From Paenibacillus sp. PCH8 (lineage in GTDB: Bacteria > Bacillota > Bacilli > Paenibacillales > Paenibacillaceae), in the NCBI RefSeq assembly GCF_002968835.1, contig NZ_PKQK01000001.1, positions 744,001 to 808,000 on the forward strand: 64,000 nucleotides of DNA, read 5' to 3'. A model generated the notes under the pieces. It was not told the origin of the DNA and searched no databases. It worked only from the letters and a program-made list of their open reading frames with translations. Shown piece after piece: positions 38,786-47,232 of this stretch. How positions within the stretch are numbered: position 1 is the first letter of the stretch; the number at the start of each line of letters is the position of its first letter. Position numbers and translations under genes: made by a program.

Positions 38786-39181
38786 TCATCCATCCATCTT
38801 ATTTCTCAGGAAATAACGATCTATCATAACCATGCACAGGATACCGACCGTATATCGAATCAGATCGATTACCAGAAACCCATGTCCCAAGATAAGAGCA
38901 CCCCATACGGTTGAGCGTATCTCAATAAGCCAAGGCGTCTGAATCAACTGCGAGAACTCTATTAGCCAGCTGAACATACAGCTTAATAACATGGCCCATA
39001 TGATACTGCGATGAGTCCATACCATTCGCACTCCGAAATAGATCATGCCCGCCCAACATGCATCACCGAAATGATCACGTACCCAATCGGGCAGCACCTC
39101 ACCAAAGTGTCTGGATGCCAATCCTGCCGCCATGGCCGGCATGACTGCGAAGAAATAGATCGGCTTGTTTTTGATAAGCAT
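38786..39181 (-). CDS. DUF2809 membrane protein
   Basis: About 131 residues with four hydrophobic segments; WLIEFSQLIQTPWLIEIRSTVWGALILGHGFLVIDLIRY is cut from the characteristic DUF2809 C-terminal half. The start is uncertain: ATG 39181 begins just after the GrpB-like stop, while ATG 39208 overlaps it; neither has a strong site. Function unknown. Confidence 0.7.
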   Translation of the reverse strand: MLIKNKPIYFFAVMPAMAAGLASRHFGEVLPDWVRDHFGDACWAGMIYFGVRMVWTHRSIIWAMLLSCMFSWLIEFSQLIQTPWLIEIRSTVWGALILGHGFLVIDLIRYTVGILCMVMIDRYFLRNKMDG

Positions 39182-39194
39182 GCTTTTCAATCGA

Positions 39195-39758
39195 TCACAC
39201 GCCTTCATCAAGCACTTGTAAAATAAACTCCGTTTTGGCGGCGGTATACGATTCTCTGTCGTCCTTATTCTCGTCAGCAAGCTTAACCTTGAGAGCGGCG
39301 TAAGCTTCCACCAGATCCGGTCGTCTTCTCAACACATCCCGAAATCGAATCTGGCGCTCCCAACGATCTTCACCTGGACGCATCAGGTGAAGGTGTACAG
39401 CTCTCTTTCCATCCTTAACTCTGACCCAGAACCGTCTGTATTCTCGTCCATCCAGTTCAGGCGGAACGTAATTCCAGCCCAACGGATTCAGCTGATCCGC
39501 AATCAGATCCATATCATCCCATGACTGTACCTCTGCCATCAGATCAATGATGGGCTTGGCGGGTAAACCTGGAATAGATGTGCTTCCGATATGTTCGAAT
39601 TGATGAATATTAAACTGCTGTAAAAGGTGTTTGAGTTGCCGGATTTCTTCCTGAGCCTGTGAGTCCCAATTAGGGTTGGCTGGAGCAATCTCCACTGACT
39701 CTGTCGCCCAGGCAGGCCAGTTTTCCGGTTGCAATGGATCTGACATTTCAGAGTTCAC
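39195..39758 (-). CDS. GrpB/UPF0157 nucleotidyltransferase-fold protein
   Basis: 187 residues. HIGSTSIPGLPAKPIIDLMAEV is the GrpB family signature and matches the active-site strand of the polymerase-beta fold; DGREYRRFWVRVKDGKRAVHLHL follows. Often found near CoA-biosynthesis or standalone; no established substrate. First gene of the long minus-strand train that runs to pxpA. Confidence 0.85.
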   Translation of the reverse strand: MNSEMSDPLQPENWPAWATESVEIAPANPNWDSQAQEEIRQLKHLLQQFNIHQFEHIGSTSIPGLPAKPIIDLMAEVQSWDDMDLIADQLNPLGWNYVPPELDGREYRRFWVRVKDGKRAVHLHLMRPGEDRWERQIRFRDVLRRRPDLVEAYAALKVKLADENKDDRESYTAAKTEFILQVLDEGV

Positions 39759-39911
39759 TCCCTTGATCTCGTTAGATTTCTATATATCCAAAAAGGAGCG
39801 TATGTCTACGCCCCTTCGTTGTCTGTTACCTTGATGATATTGATGATCTTAACGTGTCATGTACTGATTTTATCTTTGAATTGATGCCAAAATGCTTCAT
39901 GACATAAAGAT

Positions 39912-41018
39912 TTATTTTACCGTAACAGGTATCGTCACTTTTTTGTTGCCCCACTTGGCCGTTATGGATGTTTTACCTTTGCCCACAGCGACAATCTTGC
40001 CATTCGTTACGGTGGCTACGCCCGGCTTCGAACTGCTCCACACTGCACTGTTAGTCACAACCGTGGTCTTACCCGTATCATATTGAGCCATAACACTCAG
40101 CGTTGTACTTCCCTGTGGGGACAAGACAAGATTTTTCTGGCCTGTAATCAACTTTTTGAGCAAAGGTACAACGGTAAGCTCTGCCTTTATTGTCTGATTT
40201 TGATAAGTTCCTGTCAAGGTTGCTTGTCCTTCGGTCAGCGTCTTAACAGCACCATTTTTCACGATAGCTACATTCGTATTGGAAGAGGTCCATATGATCT
40301 GTTTCGAAAGGTTGATCGTTTTCCCATTAGCATAGGTTCCGATGACCTTCAATGCCTTGGACTTCTTGATGTTGAGCTGCATAGTAGCAGGTGTGACCTC
40401 TACCTTGGTTATCTCGTCCGTCACGGCAACGGGAACTTTCACCGTTGTTGAACCATATTTGCCTTGAAGCAAGACTCTGCCAGGAGTCACGCCTTTAATT
40501 TTTCCATTTTCCAGCACAGCCGAAGAAGTGGATACGGACCACACAATCTCGGACGTCACATCCTCTTCCTTGCCGTTCGCACGGATAATGCTTACTTTCG
40601 GAAGGGTGCTTTCGCTGCCTTTGACGAAACTGTAGGATGTAGGTGAAGCTTTGATGCTTTTGATCTTCTCCTGCACCTGCACAACCAACTGGGCTTTAGC
40701 CCCGTCTACCTCTGCAAAAATGGTTGCTTCGCCCGCGGCCACAGCTTTGACTTTGCCTTTCACCATCGTCGCAACCGCTGCATTACTGGTGGACCAAGTC
40801 ACACCTTCGGTAACATCCTGCTTGTTATCAAACCCTTCTACTGTTGCCATCACCTGAAGCGTAGCTGTTTCGGATACACTCATCTTCTGTGGACTGCTAT
40901 TGGTTATTTCAATTGATGTCACGTCACCTGTAGCCGCCAAGGCCAACGAAGGGACCAGGACGGTTAATGCAATAATTAGAGCAAGTGTGCCTCGAAGCGC
41001 CAGTTTGATTCTATTCAT
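39912..41018 (-). CDS. Secreted protein with bacterial Ig-like (Big_2) repeats
   Basis: About 368 residues: signal peptide (to about 30, cleaving near ALAAT), then four tandem Ig-like domains of about 85 residues, each with the pattern W-S-T-S/N-x-x-V/A-x-V...G-K-V/I-x-x-V-x-x-G-x-A/T-x-I. The ATG at 41018 is preceded by GGAG at 6 bases. No catalytic domain, SLH or sortase motif, so either freely secreted or a binding module whose partner is elsewhere. Repeats 2-4 are partly degenerate. Confidence 0.85.
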   Translation of the reverse strand: MNRIKLALRGTLALIIALTVLVPSLALAATGDVTSIEITNSSPQKMSVSETATLQVMATVEGFDNKQDVTEGVTWSTSNAAVATMVKGKVKAVAAGEATIFAEVDGAKAQLVVQVQEKIKSIKASPTSYSFVKGSESTLPKVSIIRANGKEEDVTSEIVWSVSTSSAVLENGKIKGVTPGRVLLQGKYGSTTVKVPVAVTDEITKVEVTPATMQLNIKKSKALKVIGTYANGKTINLSKQIIWTSSNTNVAIVKNGAVKTLTEGQATLTGTYQNQTIKAELTVVPLLKKLITGQKNLVLSPQGSTTLSVMAQYDTGKTTVVTNSAVWSSSKPGVATVTNGKIVAVGKGKTSITAKWGNKKVTIPVTVK

Positions 41019-41110
41019 CTCTATCTCCATCTCCCATAATCCAATATTTTACTTCTATTATAGTATATCGGATACGAATTGCATAAAGTTGAATAACGTA
41101 AGCGGGAGTC

Positions 41111-41242
41111 TTGGAACAATTCATAATTTGCATTGAAGACGAAATGGTTCTATTGATGAAAACAGCCCGCAATCGTTTCAAAAAAGCCCTTGAATCTGGA
41201 CAAATTGAAATCATTAACGAGCGTGAATGGAAGCTGCGTTAA
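41111..41242 (+). CDS. Small ORF, possible gene remnant
   Basis: From a TTG (GGGAG close upstream) or an internal ATG at 41144, up to 43 residues ending ESGQIEIINEREWKLR. Amino-acid use looks protein-like, and the following ORF starts 16 bases on in the same direction. No family recognised; may be a piece of a decayed gene. Confidence 0.35.
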   Translation: MEQFIICIEDEMVLLMKTARNRFKKALESGQIEIINEREWKLR

Positions 41243-41258
41243 AGAATATAGGTGAACC

Positions 41259-41510
41259 ATGGCACGTATTCAAACACCTGAAGGCTACTGTTACGTAATT
41301 GGAATAGACGACCTTATTTTGGATCGATTGAGAGCCTCCGAATACTGGACAGATGCCCTAAGTTTGGAGTGGGCACGTTACCTGATTTACAGTCAATTTG
41401 ATACGATTGATTTAACATACATGAGAAAAGTTACAGCCGAGGAAGATCCCAAATTGGCTGCTCGACTTGAACAAGAGTACCCGTGGGTAACTGATCATAT
41501 GTTTAATTAA
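41259..41510 (+). CDS. Short protein resembling the C-terminal part of nucleotidyltransferase-like proteins
   Basis: 83 residues after AGGTGAA. The segment IGIDDLILDRLRASEYWTD...EWARYLIYSQFDTIDLTYMRK resembles the tail region that follows the catalytic core in AbiEii/DUF6036-type nucleotidyltransferases, in which an Asp-Leu-Ile-x-x-K/R-L motif precedes a Trp-rich helix. The catalytic core itself is missing, so this is probably a remnant. A strong terminator follows. Assignment tentative. Confidence 0.45.
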   Translation: MARIQTPEGYCYVIGIDDLILDRLRASEYWTDALSLEWARYLIYSQFDTIDLTYMRKVTAEEDPKLAARLEQEYPWVTDHMFN

Positions 41511-41540
41511 AAGGAACCCCGGTCAAGGGGTTCCTTTTTC
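41509..41540 (+). terminator. Rho-independent terminator
   Basis: AAGGAACCCC and GGGGTTCCTT around five bases, followed by TTTTTC. It faces the end of serS on the minus strand and may serve both. Confidence 0.88.
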
Positions 41541-41575
41541 TGATTCTTCACTTCCTAAAGCGTTACCTAACCTGT

Positions 41576-42874
41576 CTAATTCACTTCATCCTGCTCTGGC
41601 ATAATCAAGCTCTCGGCACCGCCCATATAAGGTCGTAGGGCTGCCGGAATACGAATGCTTCCATCCTCCTGCTGATGATTCTCCAGCAGCGGAATCAGGA
41701 TACGCGGCGATGCCACCGCCGTATTATTCAGCGTGTGACAATACGCCAACTTACCCTCGGCATCTTGGCAACGAATGTTTGAACGGCGAGCCTGAAAATC
41801 ATGCAGGTTCGACGACGAATGTGTCTCTCCATATGCACCACGGCTTGGCATCCAGGTCTCAATGTCATACTGTTTGTACGTTTTCTGCGACATATCCCCT
41901 GTACACACGGCCACAACCCGATAAGGCAGCTCCAGTAATTGCAACAATTCTTCGGCATGCCCCGTGATTTCTTGCAGCATCTGCTCCGACTCTTCCGCAT
42001 CAGGGGCACAGAGAATAACCTGCTCCACCTTGGCGAACTGGTGTACACGGTACAATCCGCGTACATCACGTCCGCCGGAGCCAACCTCACTGCGGAAACA
42101 CGTCGATACCGCAGCCAGCTTCACCGGCTCTTGAACATCGACAATCTCATCCGCATAATACGAGACCAGCGGCACTTCAGAAGTCCCCACCAGCCACTTG
42201 TTCTCCCCTTCAAGTTCGTAGACTTGATCTCGACCGGTTGGGAAGAAACCCGTGTTCACCAGTGCGTCCTCCCTAACCATCAGAGGAACCTCCATCGGTG
42301 TAAACCCGTGCTTCAGCAGCAGATCAAGCGCAAGTTGCTGTACAGCCCGATGCAGTAACAGGCCAGCGCCTTTCAATACATAGCTTCGCGTCCCGCCAAT
42401 CTTAACTCCACGTGGAATATCAATCAGATCGTGCAATTCCCCAAGTTCCACGTGATCTTTGGTGTTATACTCGAACGTTGGCACCTCTCCCACACGTCGC
42501 AGCTCCACATTATCTGCGTCCGACGTGCCTTTCGGAGTATCTGGGGATACGATATTCGGCACCAGCCATTGCAGCTTGGTTACTTCCTCCTGCACAGGGG
42601 CGAGCTTGGCTTCCACCTGTTCCAACTGTTCATTGAGCTGTTTCACCTGGGCCCGCAAACCCTCGGCCTGTTCCCGATTACCCGCTTGCATGAGTCTGCC
42701 AATATCCGCGGATAACGTATTACGTAATCGGCGTCCTTCTTCCGATTCTTGCAAAAGTGCTCTGCGTTCCTCATCCCGCTCCAGCAATGTACGAATGCTG
42801 ATCTTGATTTTTTTTCCGTCCGCCGCCGCCTGAACCTCTTCTGCATGTGCCCGAATCCACTTCATTTCCAACAT
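41576..42874 (-). CDS. serS: Seryl-tRNA synthetase, divergent second-type
   Basis: 432 residues from the ATG at 42874, after GGAG at 9 bases; the longer frame to 42955 runs back through the T-box leader. An N-terminal coiled-coil arm (about 30-105) is followed by the class II core: motif 2 STCFRSEVGSGGRDVRGLYRVHQFAKVE and a motif-3 region with SSSNLHDFQARRSNIRC. The GAYGETHSSSN segment differs from the usual housekeeping form (TYREISSCSNFEDFQARR) and is nearer to paralogous SerRS types. Charges tRNA-Ser; a T-box makes it respond to uncharged tRNA. It may be a second copy. Confidence 0.9.
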   Translation of the reverse strand: MLEMKWIRAHAEEVQAAADGKKIKISIRTLLERDEERRALLQESEEGRRLRNTLSADIGRLMQAGNREQAEGLRAQVKQLNEQLEQVEAKLAPVQEEVTKLQWLVPNIVSPDTPKGTSDADNVELRRVGEVPTFEYNTKDHVELGELHDLIDIPRGVKIGGTRSYVLKGAGLLLHRAVQQLALDLLLKHGFTPMEVPLMVREDALVNTGFFPTGRDQVYELEGENKWLVGTSEVPLVSYYADEIVDVQEPVKLAAVSTCFRSEVGSGGRDVRGLYRVHQFAKVEQVILCAPDAEESEQMLQEITGHAEELLQLLELPYRVVAVCTGDMSQKTYKQYDIETWMPSRGAYGETHSSSNLHDFQARRSNIRCQDAEGKLAYCHTLNNTAVASPRILIPLLENHQQEDGSIRIPAALRPYMGGAESLIMPEQDEVN

Positions 42875-42883
42875 GGTCACCGT

Positions 42884-43103
42884 CTCCTTTGGCTGTAAAA
42901 ATACAAAGAGCGCCCTCATCCCTTGGGACGAGGAGCGCTCTGCTCGCGGTGCCACCCAACTTGCTGAATCAGGTTACCCTGCTCCAGCCTCTTGGTCCGC
43001 GATAACGGGCGGTTCCGGTTAACTTGGGGAAATATCGCTCCCCTGGCGAAAACGCCTCCGAGTTGGATGCTCTTCAACGGCATGGTCCGATCTGTAATTG
43101 TTG
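42884..43103 (-). ncRNA. T-box leader upstream of serS
   Basis: The minus strand contains the invariant T-box core GGGTGGCACCGCG (about 42957-42945), preceded by a Stem I/III region that includes CCGTTATCGCGG. It is followed by a terminator stem, GAGCGCTCCTCGTCCC with GGGATGAGGGCGCTC, and TTTGTATTTTT (to about 42897). Serine specifier candidates in Stem I are AGC or TCC near 43065; I could not fix the specifier loop by eye. Predicted length about 220 nt. Confidence 0.9.
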
Positions 43104-43109
43104 TGTCTC

Positions 43110-43139
43110 AGTATATACGAATGTTGTACTTCATTGCAA
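43110..43139 (-). promoter_or_regulatory. Promoter of the T-box/serS transcript
   Basis: Minus strand TTGCAA (43139-43134), an 18-base spacer, TATACT (43115-43110). Start of transcription expected near 43103, consistent with the leader. Confidence 0.65.
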
Positions 43140-43280
43140 CCTCTCACCTGTATAGATTCGGATGTCATGGCACACCTTGACATGCCCTGTTATGATAGAA
43201 CTTGTCTGCGCGATTTCATCTGCGTGGTGATCTCAATTCATAACCATAAGTATATCGCTTACATTGTAGAAGGAGTTTTT

Positions 43281-44507
43281 ATGAAAAAATTGCTTTGGAT
43301 TGGATGTCTCTCCTATTTCCTCATTGGACTCGCCCATGTTGTGCTCGGTTCCATTCTGCCGGTTGCACTTGAACATTACGGTAAAGATTACAGCCAGGGC
43401 GGAACCCTGATCTTTGCCCAATTTGCCGGATTTCTTGGCGGTGTACTATTATCTCCATGGCTGAACAGACGCTTCGGTAAACGAGGAGGCCTGTTAATCG
43501 CCACAGCGCTGCTCTGTATTGCAGAATTATCCTACATGTTGCTGCCACCCTGGGGCTGGATGTTCGTCATTGCACCCGCAGCCGGATTCGGATTCGGGAT
43601 GGTTGAAGCCGTAATTGGCACCATTATCATCGCTGCAATCAAAGATAATACAGCCGTTGCCATGAGCCGGTTGGAAGTGTTATTCGGCATAGGTGCTATG
43701 GTCATGCCGCTCATTGCCAGCGGTCTGATTGCTGCCGGTTACTGGCGTATGTCCTTTCTCTTTGTTGCGATCTGTGCAGCACTGACCTTTGTATTCTGGG
43801 CGAAAGGCTCATTTGGTGAGCTAGACCAGGTATTGAATCGACGGAGTGCAAAAGACGCTTCGGTACACGCCGATAATGCCGGAGCAGCAGGTGAACTGCA
43901 CTCCGCAACTGCCAGTACACGCACTCCAACTTATCGTGGACGTAACCTGACGCTGCTGATCTTATTCGTCCTGTTCTTCTTCCTTTATGTTGGCACGGAG
44001 ATGAGTCTTGCAAACTTCATGCCCGCGATCCTGATTGAGAAGATGAACATGAAGGAAGCTGGAGCTGCACTTAGCGTCACTTGCTTCTGGATTGCCATGG
44101 CCGTAGGAAGGCTGTTCGCTGGATATATCGCAGAGAAATTCCAATATCGCGTCTATATGTTATACAGTTGTCTCGCGTCTGTTCTTTTGTTGATCGCATT
44201 CCCATTCACCAACCAGATCTGGTCTGCATTCCTTATTATTCTGCTGCTTGGACTTGCGATGTCCGGGATCTTCTCCATTGCCCTTGTCTTCGCCAGTAAA
44301 CTGCTGCCCGGAACAGAGGAATCGACACCCAGCATCCTGATTGCTTCAGGCGGGGTTGGCGGCGCTATTCTACCTCTAACCACAGGATGGAGCCTGGATC
44401 ATCTGGAGGTTAATCAGTCTGCGTGGATGCTTGCGATATTCGCTGTTGGTCTACTTGTCATTAGTGTAATCACGTATCGATGGCAGCGCAGAAATATTAC
44501 AGGCTGA
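43281..44507 (+). CDS. MFS transporter
   Basis: 408 residues with 12 membrane segments and the motif-A-like loop PWLNRRFGKRGG between segments 2 and 3; the second half repeats it as GRLFAGYIAEKFQYR. A cytoplasmic linker of about 45 residues (Ala/Ser/Asp-rich, near 190-220) separates the halves. The ATG at 43281 has AGAAGGAG 5 bases upstream; the frame upstream of it has no support. Resembles sugar/fucose-permease-type and drug-type MFS; the cargo is not assigned. Confidence 0.83.
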   Translation: MKKLLWIGCLSYFLIGLAHVVLGSILPVALEHYGKDYSQGGTLIFAQFAGFLGGVLLSPWLNRRFGKRGGLLIATALLCIAELSYMLLPPWGWMFVIAPAAGFGFGMVEAVIGTIIIAAIKDNTAVAMSRLEVLFGIGAMVMPLIASGLIAAGYWRMSFLFVAICAALTFVFWAKGSFGELDQVLNRRSAKDASVHADNAGAAGELHSATASTRTPTYRGRNLTLLILFVLFFFLYVGTEMSLANFMPAILIEKMNMKEAGAALSVTCFWIAMAVGRLFAGYIAEKFQYRVYMLYSCLASVLLLIAFPFTNQIWSAFLIILLLGLAMSGIFSIALVFASKLLPGTEESTPSILIASGGVGGAILPLTTGWSLDHLEVNQSAWMLAIFAVGLLVISVITYRWQRRNITG

Positions 44508-44538
44508 TCCGAAGTGAATGCTACACAATATCCATAGT

Positions 44539-44595
44539 AAATACGCCGTAACCAATGTCTACTCCAACATGTAGCATTGGGCGGCGTATTTTTAT
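44539..44595 (+). terminator. Terminator of the MFS gene
   Basis: ATACGCCGTAACCAATG pairs with CATTGGGCGGCGTAT (one mismatch and a bulge), then TTTTTAT. Confidence 0.8.
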
Positions 44596-44597
44596 GT

Positions 44598-45461
44598 TTA
44601 CCGTAAAGTCTTCACAAGTGCGGCAACTTCCTCGTTTCCATATCCAGCTTGTATGGCTCTGCTGAACATACGCTCGGCAAATACAGGAAAGTCGTCATTG
44701 ATTCCAGCTTCCCGGGCCTGCTGTTGTAGTAACTCAATGGTGATCATGCAGGTGTTAATTGAAGTTTGGGGCTTGTCGTATTGTTCGTTATGAATGACTT
44801 CACTCTCGTACTTCATCACATCTCCGATCATGGGTGAAATACTCGCGATTAGCTGACCCAGGCCGTTGACTTCCAAACCATCCGACTCCATAATACGCGC
44901 TGCATGAAAGAAACCGATATAAGCTGCAAACAAATAGGCGAGAAATGCCAGATCTGTTGTGGAAGCTGCACTTACCTTTTCTCCCAGAAAAGGAGCGTAG
45001 CCTGCTAGACTTTCAATGATATCTGTATTTCCATCATAAGCAGCCTTCGCACCGGAAAAAAATATGGCCGCTTCAGGTTGACCAATCTGTGAAGGTGACG
45101 CTGCTATGGCTCCATCCAGATAACTGGCTCCCTGGGCAAGAATCCATCCTTCAAGATCTCTTGCCTGCTGTGGGCTTCCTGTGCTTAATTGCATTACAGT
45201 ACGTCCCGTAAGGGCCGAACGAACGTCTAATTGATCCAGGATTTCATAGGACGCTGCATAATCTGATACACAGACAATCGATGTCTTACTGGCACTGATC
45301 GCTTCGCTTACAGTAGGCACGTACTGTGCCCCTTTTTGGACAAGTCCCTCCGCTTTATCGAAAGAACGATTCCACACAAAGACCTGATATCCCTTATCCA
45401 GCAAAACACTGGCCATTGCACTTCCCATGGACCCGAGTCCAATAATCGTAATATTTTTCAT
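44598..45461 (-). CDS. NAD(P)-dependent reductase, imine-reductase/hydroxyisobutyrate-dehydrogenase type
   Basis: 287 residues. Rossmann motif GLGSMGSAMA at 8-17 with NADP-type WNRS; then LDGAIAASPSQIG, which parallels the LDGAIM region of imine reductases, and a C-terminal helical dimerisation domain. The STTDLAFLAYLFAAYIGFFHA helix replaces the catalytic Lys region of classical hydroxyisobutyrate dehydrogenases (in which GxxGxxxK is conserved; I see no Lys there). The start overlaps the upstream small gene by four bases. Natural substrate unknown. Confidence 0.78.
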   Translation of the reverse strand: MKNITIIGLGSMGSAMASVLLDKGYQVFVWNRSFDKAEGLVQKGAQYVPTVSEAISASKTSIVCVSDYAASYEILDQLDVRSALTGRTVMQLSTGSPQQARDLEGWILAQGASYLDGAIAASPSQIGQPEAAIFFSGAKAAYDGNTDIIESLAGYAPFLGEKVSAASTTDLAFLAYLFAAYIGFFHAARIMESDGLEVNGLGQLIASISPMIGDVMKYESEVIHNEQYDKPQTSINTCMITIELLQQQAREAGINDDFPVFAERMFSRAIQAGYGNEEVAALVKTLR

Positions 45462-45817
45462 GATTCAGTTCCCCATTTCTGTGCTGGGATCAAATGTCGC
45501 ATCACCATATCTTGGGGATCTATCATGGATGCAAAGTTCTTAAATTCCACGGTGGCAGGCAACTGCTTCAATGCAGATACAGCAGATTGCATATCCTTCC
45601 AGGAGATCAAGTCAGTCCAACTTGTCCCGTCTTCTGTACATAACAGGCTCCGGCGCACAAAACCAGGAATTTGATTTGCAAGTAATTGCTCAAGAATCCC
45701 TGCAGCCGCAATAAATTGTTTAGGGTCCGTATCTGCCTTCAATCTGAACATGACCAGTTCAAGTACCTCATTCTCTTGGCTTTTCATATCTGTCATCTGT
45801 TCCATCATCTTATCCAT
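45458..45817 (-). CDS. Small dimeric alpha/beta-barrel-like protein
   Basis: 119 residues; ELVMFRLKADTDPKQFIAAAGILEQLL followed by IPGFVRRSLLCTEDGTSWTDLISWKDMQSA has the strand-helix pattern of ABM/EthD-type ferredoxin-like proteins, which act as monooxygenases or helper proteins. Translationally coupled (ATGA) to the reductase downstream. It is divergent from the WYL regulator, which probably controls both. Confidence 0.65.
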   Translation of the reverse strand: MDKMMEQMTDMKSQENEVLELVMFRLKADTDPKQFIAAAGILEQLLANQIPGFVRRSLLCTEDGTSWTDLISWKDMQSAVSALKQLPATVEFKNFASMIDPQDMVMRHLIPAQKWGTES

Positions 45818-45883
45818 TCCTCTCGTTGTTCAATTCAGCGTAGTATCAATCATCTTGACTACATGATTCAGTATACGAAATAA

Positions 45884-45921
45884 TAGTGACAACTAATGGC
45901 ACTAATTATTGATGAGCACTA
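45884..45921. promoter_or_regulatory. Candidate operator of the WYL regulator
   Basis: TAGTG (45884), CACTA (45900) and CACTA (45917) at about 16-base intervals, in the 135-base divergent gap. The first two form an interrupted inverted repeat. Confidence 0.35.
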
Positions 45922-45952
45922 AATAAATAAATTCAGGGGATGTAATATACGT

Positions 45953-46906
45953 ATGAATAAAGCGCAACGGCTTGTCCATCTCATCATGGTAGTCAACGAA
46001 CGCAAAACATTCACCATTCAGGAACTGGCCGATGAATGCGGGGTATCACGTCGGACCATGATTCGGGATCTGATGGAGTTAAGCGAACTGGGTGTCCCTC
46101 TATATTCGCAGCCCGGACCCGGCGGGGGGTACCGTGTGCTACAGGACAAGTTACTTCCACCCATACAGTTCACTGAGCATGAAGCAACCGCATTATTTCT
46201 TGCAGGTCAATCCTTGAAGAACTATCGCCATCTTCCGTTCGATAATGAAGTGAACAGCGCTCTGCACAAGTTCTATCATTACCTTCCGAATGAGCTGAAA
46301 CAGAAGATAGATCATATGCAGCAAAAACTTGTATTCTGGATTCCACCTCACCAATTAGAACTACCACACTTGAAAGGATTACTCGATGCCGCACTGGACC
46401 CGCATCCGGTTCGAATTACTTATGAAGCTGCACAGCGTAAAGAGAGAACGATTCATCCCATTGGACTCTATACCATGAACGGACTGTGGTATTGTCAGGC
46501 ATACTGTGAGCTGGCGCAGAACCATCGGGTGTTCCGTGTAGATCGGGTTCAGGAACTGACTGTGCTCCAACAACAAGATGTAGATGAGATAAAATTAACG
46601 GAGGAAGAGAATATCAGACCTTGGATCATGAGGATGGATGAGACGGATACGCTTGAGCTTGAAGTGGAATTGACCCCAGAAGGTGTCAGACGCTGTCAAT
46701 CCCAATTGTGGTTGTCTTCTTCAATTGATATCTGCACGGATGGTTCAGGGGTTATTCAGCGCACCATCAGTTCGTCTTATATGTCATGGGCTGTCCACTT
46801 TTTCTTGGGGCTAGGTGTCGAAGCCAATGTACGTCAACCCACGGAATTAAGAAGCCTCATTCACCAGAAACTTCATCAGTTGCTTGAATTGTACAAGACA
46901 TCGTAA
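45953..46906 (+). CDS. YafY-type transcriptional regulator (HTH-WYL)
   Basis: 317 residues: DeoR-like winged helix at 1-60 (IQELADECGVSRRTMIRDL), then a WYL domain at about 140-230 (TIHPIGLYTMNGLWYCQAYC.. FRVDRV) and a C-terminal WCX extension. WYL domains bind small ligands or nucleic acid. Divergent from the reductase pair, the usual arrangement for a local regulator. Confidence 0.88.
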   Translation: MNKAQRLVHLIMVVNERKTFTIQELADECGVSRRTMIRDLMELSELGVPLYSQPGPGGGYRVLQDKLLPPIQFTEHEATALFLAGQSLKNYRHLPFDNEVNSALHKFYHYLPNELKQKIDHMQQKLVFWIPPHQLELPHLKGLLDAALDPHPVRITYEAAQRKERTIHPIGLYTMNGLWYCQAYCELAQNHRVFRVDRVQELTVLQQQDVDEIKLTEEENIRPWIMRMDETDTLELEVELTPEGVRRCQSQLWLSSSIDICTDGSGVIQRTISSSYMSWAVHFFLGLGVEANVRQPTELRSLIHQKLHQLLELYKTS

Positions 46907-46950
46907 TGACACATCGTTATAACCGTACAAGCAGCATGAATCCACGAGCA

Positions 46951-47048
46951 AAAAATAGCCCACATTGAGAACTGCACCTTCCACGGTTTAGATGTTTTCT
47001 AAACCAGGTCAAGTCCAAATCACTGCGGGCTAATAATATTTTTTTTAA
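46951..47048. terminator. Long branched hairpin between converging genes
   Basis: TAGCCCACATTGA pairs with TCACTGCGGGCTA (two mismatches), and inside it ACT-ACCT and GGTTTAG pair with CTAAACC, AGGT and AGT. Six A precede and eight T follow, so it can end both yafY-like and DUF2798 transcripts. It is longer (about 95 nt) and more ordered than an ordinary terminator. Confidence 0.7.
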
Positions 47049-47180
47049 AAAAATCGAGGTAATTATTACAATAAATAGGTTTAATGGGTTTAATTCATCT
47101 AATTAAAACAACATAACGCATGCTACAGGTAATTACCCAGGAAATACTGAATTACGTACTACACATCGCAACTACCTTTC

Positions 47181-47232
47181 TTACACTTATTGCTCACTTA
47201 CTAACATACTCGCTCACTCACTTACTTACATT
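47181..47232. repeat. Short degenerate tetranucleotide repeat
   Basis: Runs of CTCACTTACT and CGCTCACTCACTTACTTAC just past the DUF2798 stop. Low complexity; the rest of 47049-47225 holds nothing else I can name. Confidence 0.4.

Noticed and set aside
42875..42955. N-terminal extension of SerRS
   Set aside because: It is encoded by the T-box terminator stem; the family start with ribosome binding site is at 42874.
47181..47232. CRISPR-like array
   Set aside because: Only short degenerate tetranucleotide runs; no spaced identical repeats and no cas genes in the window.
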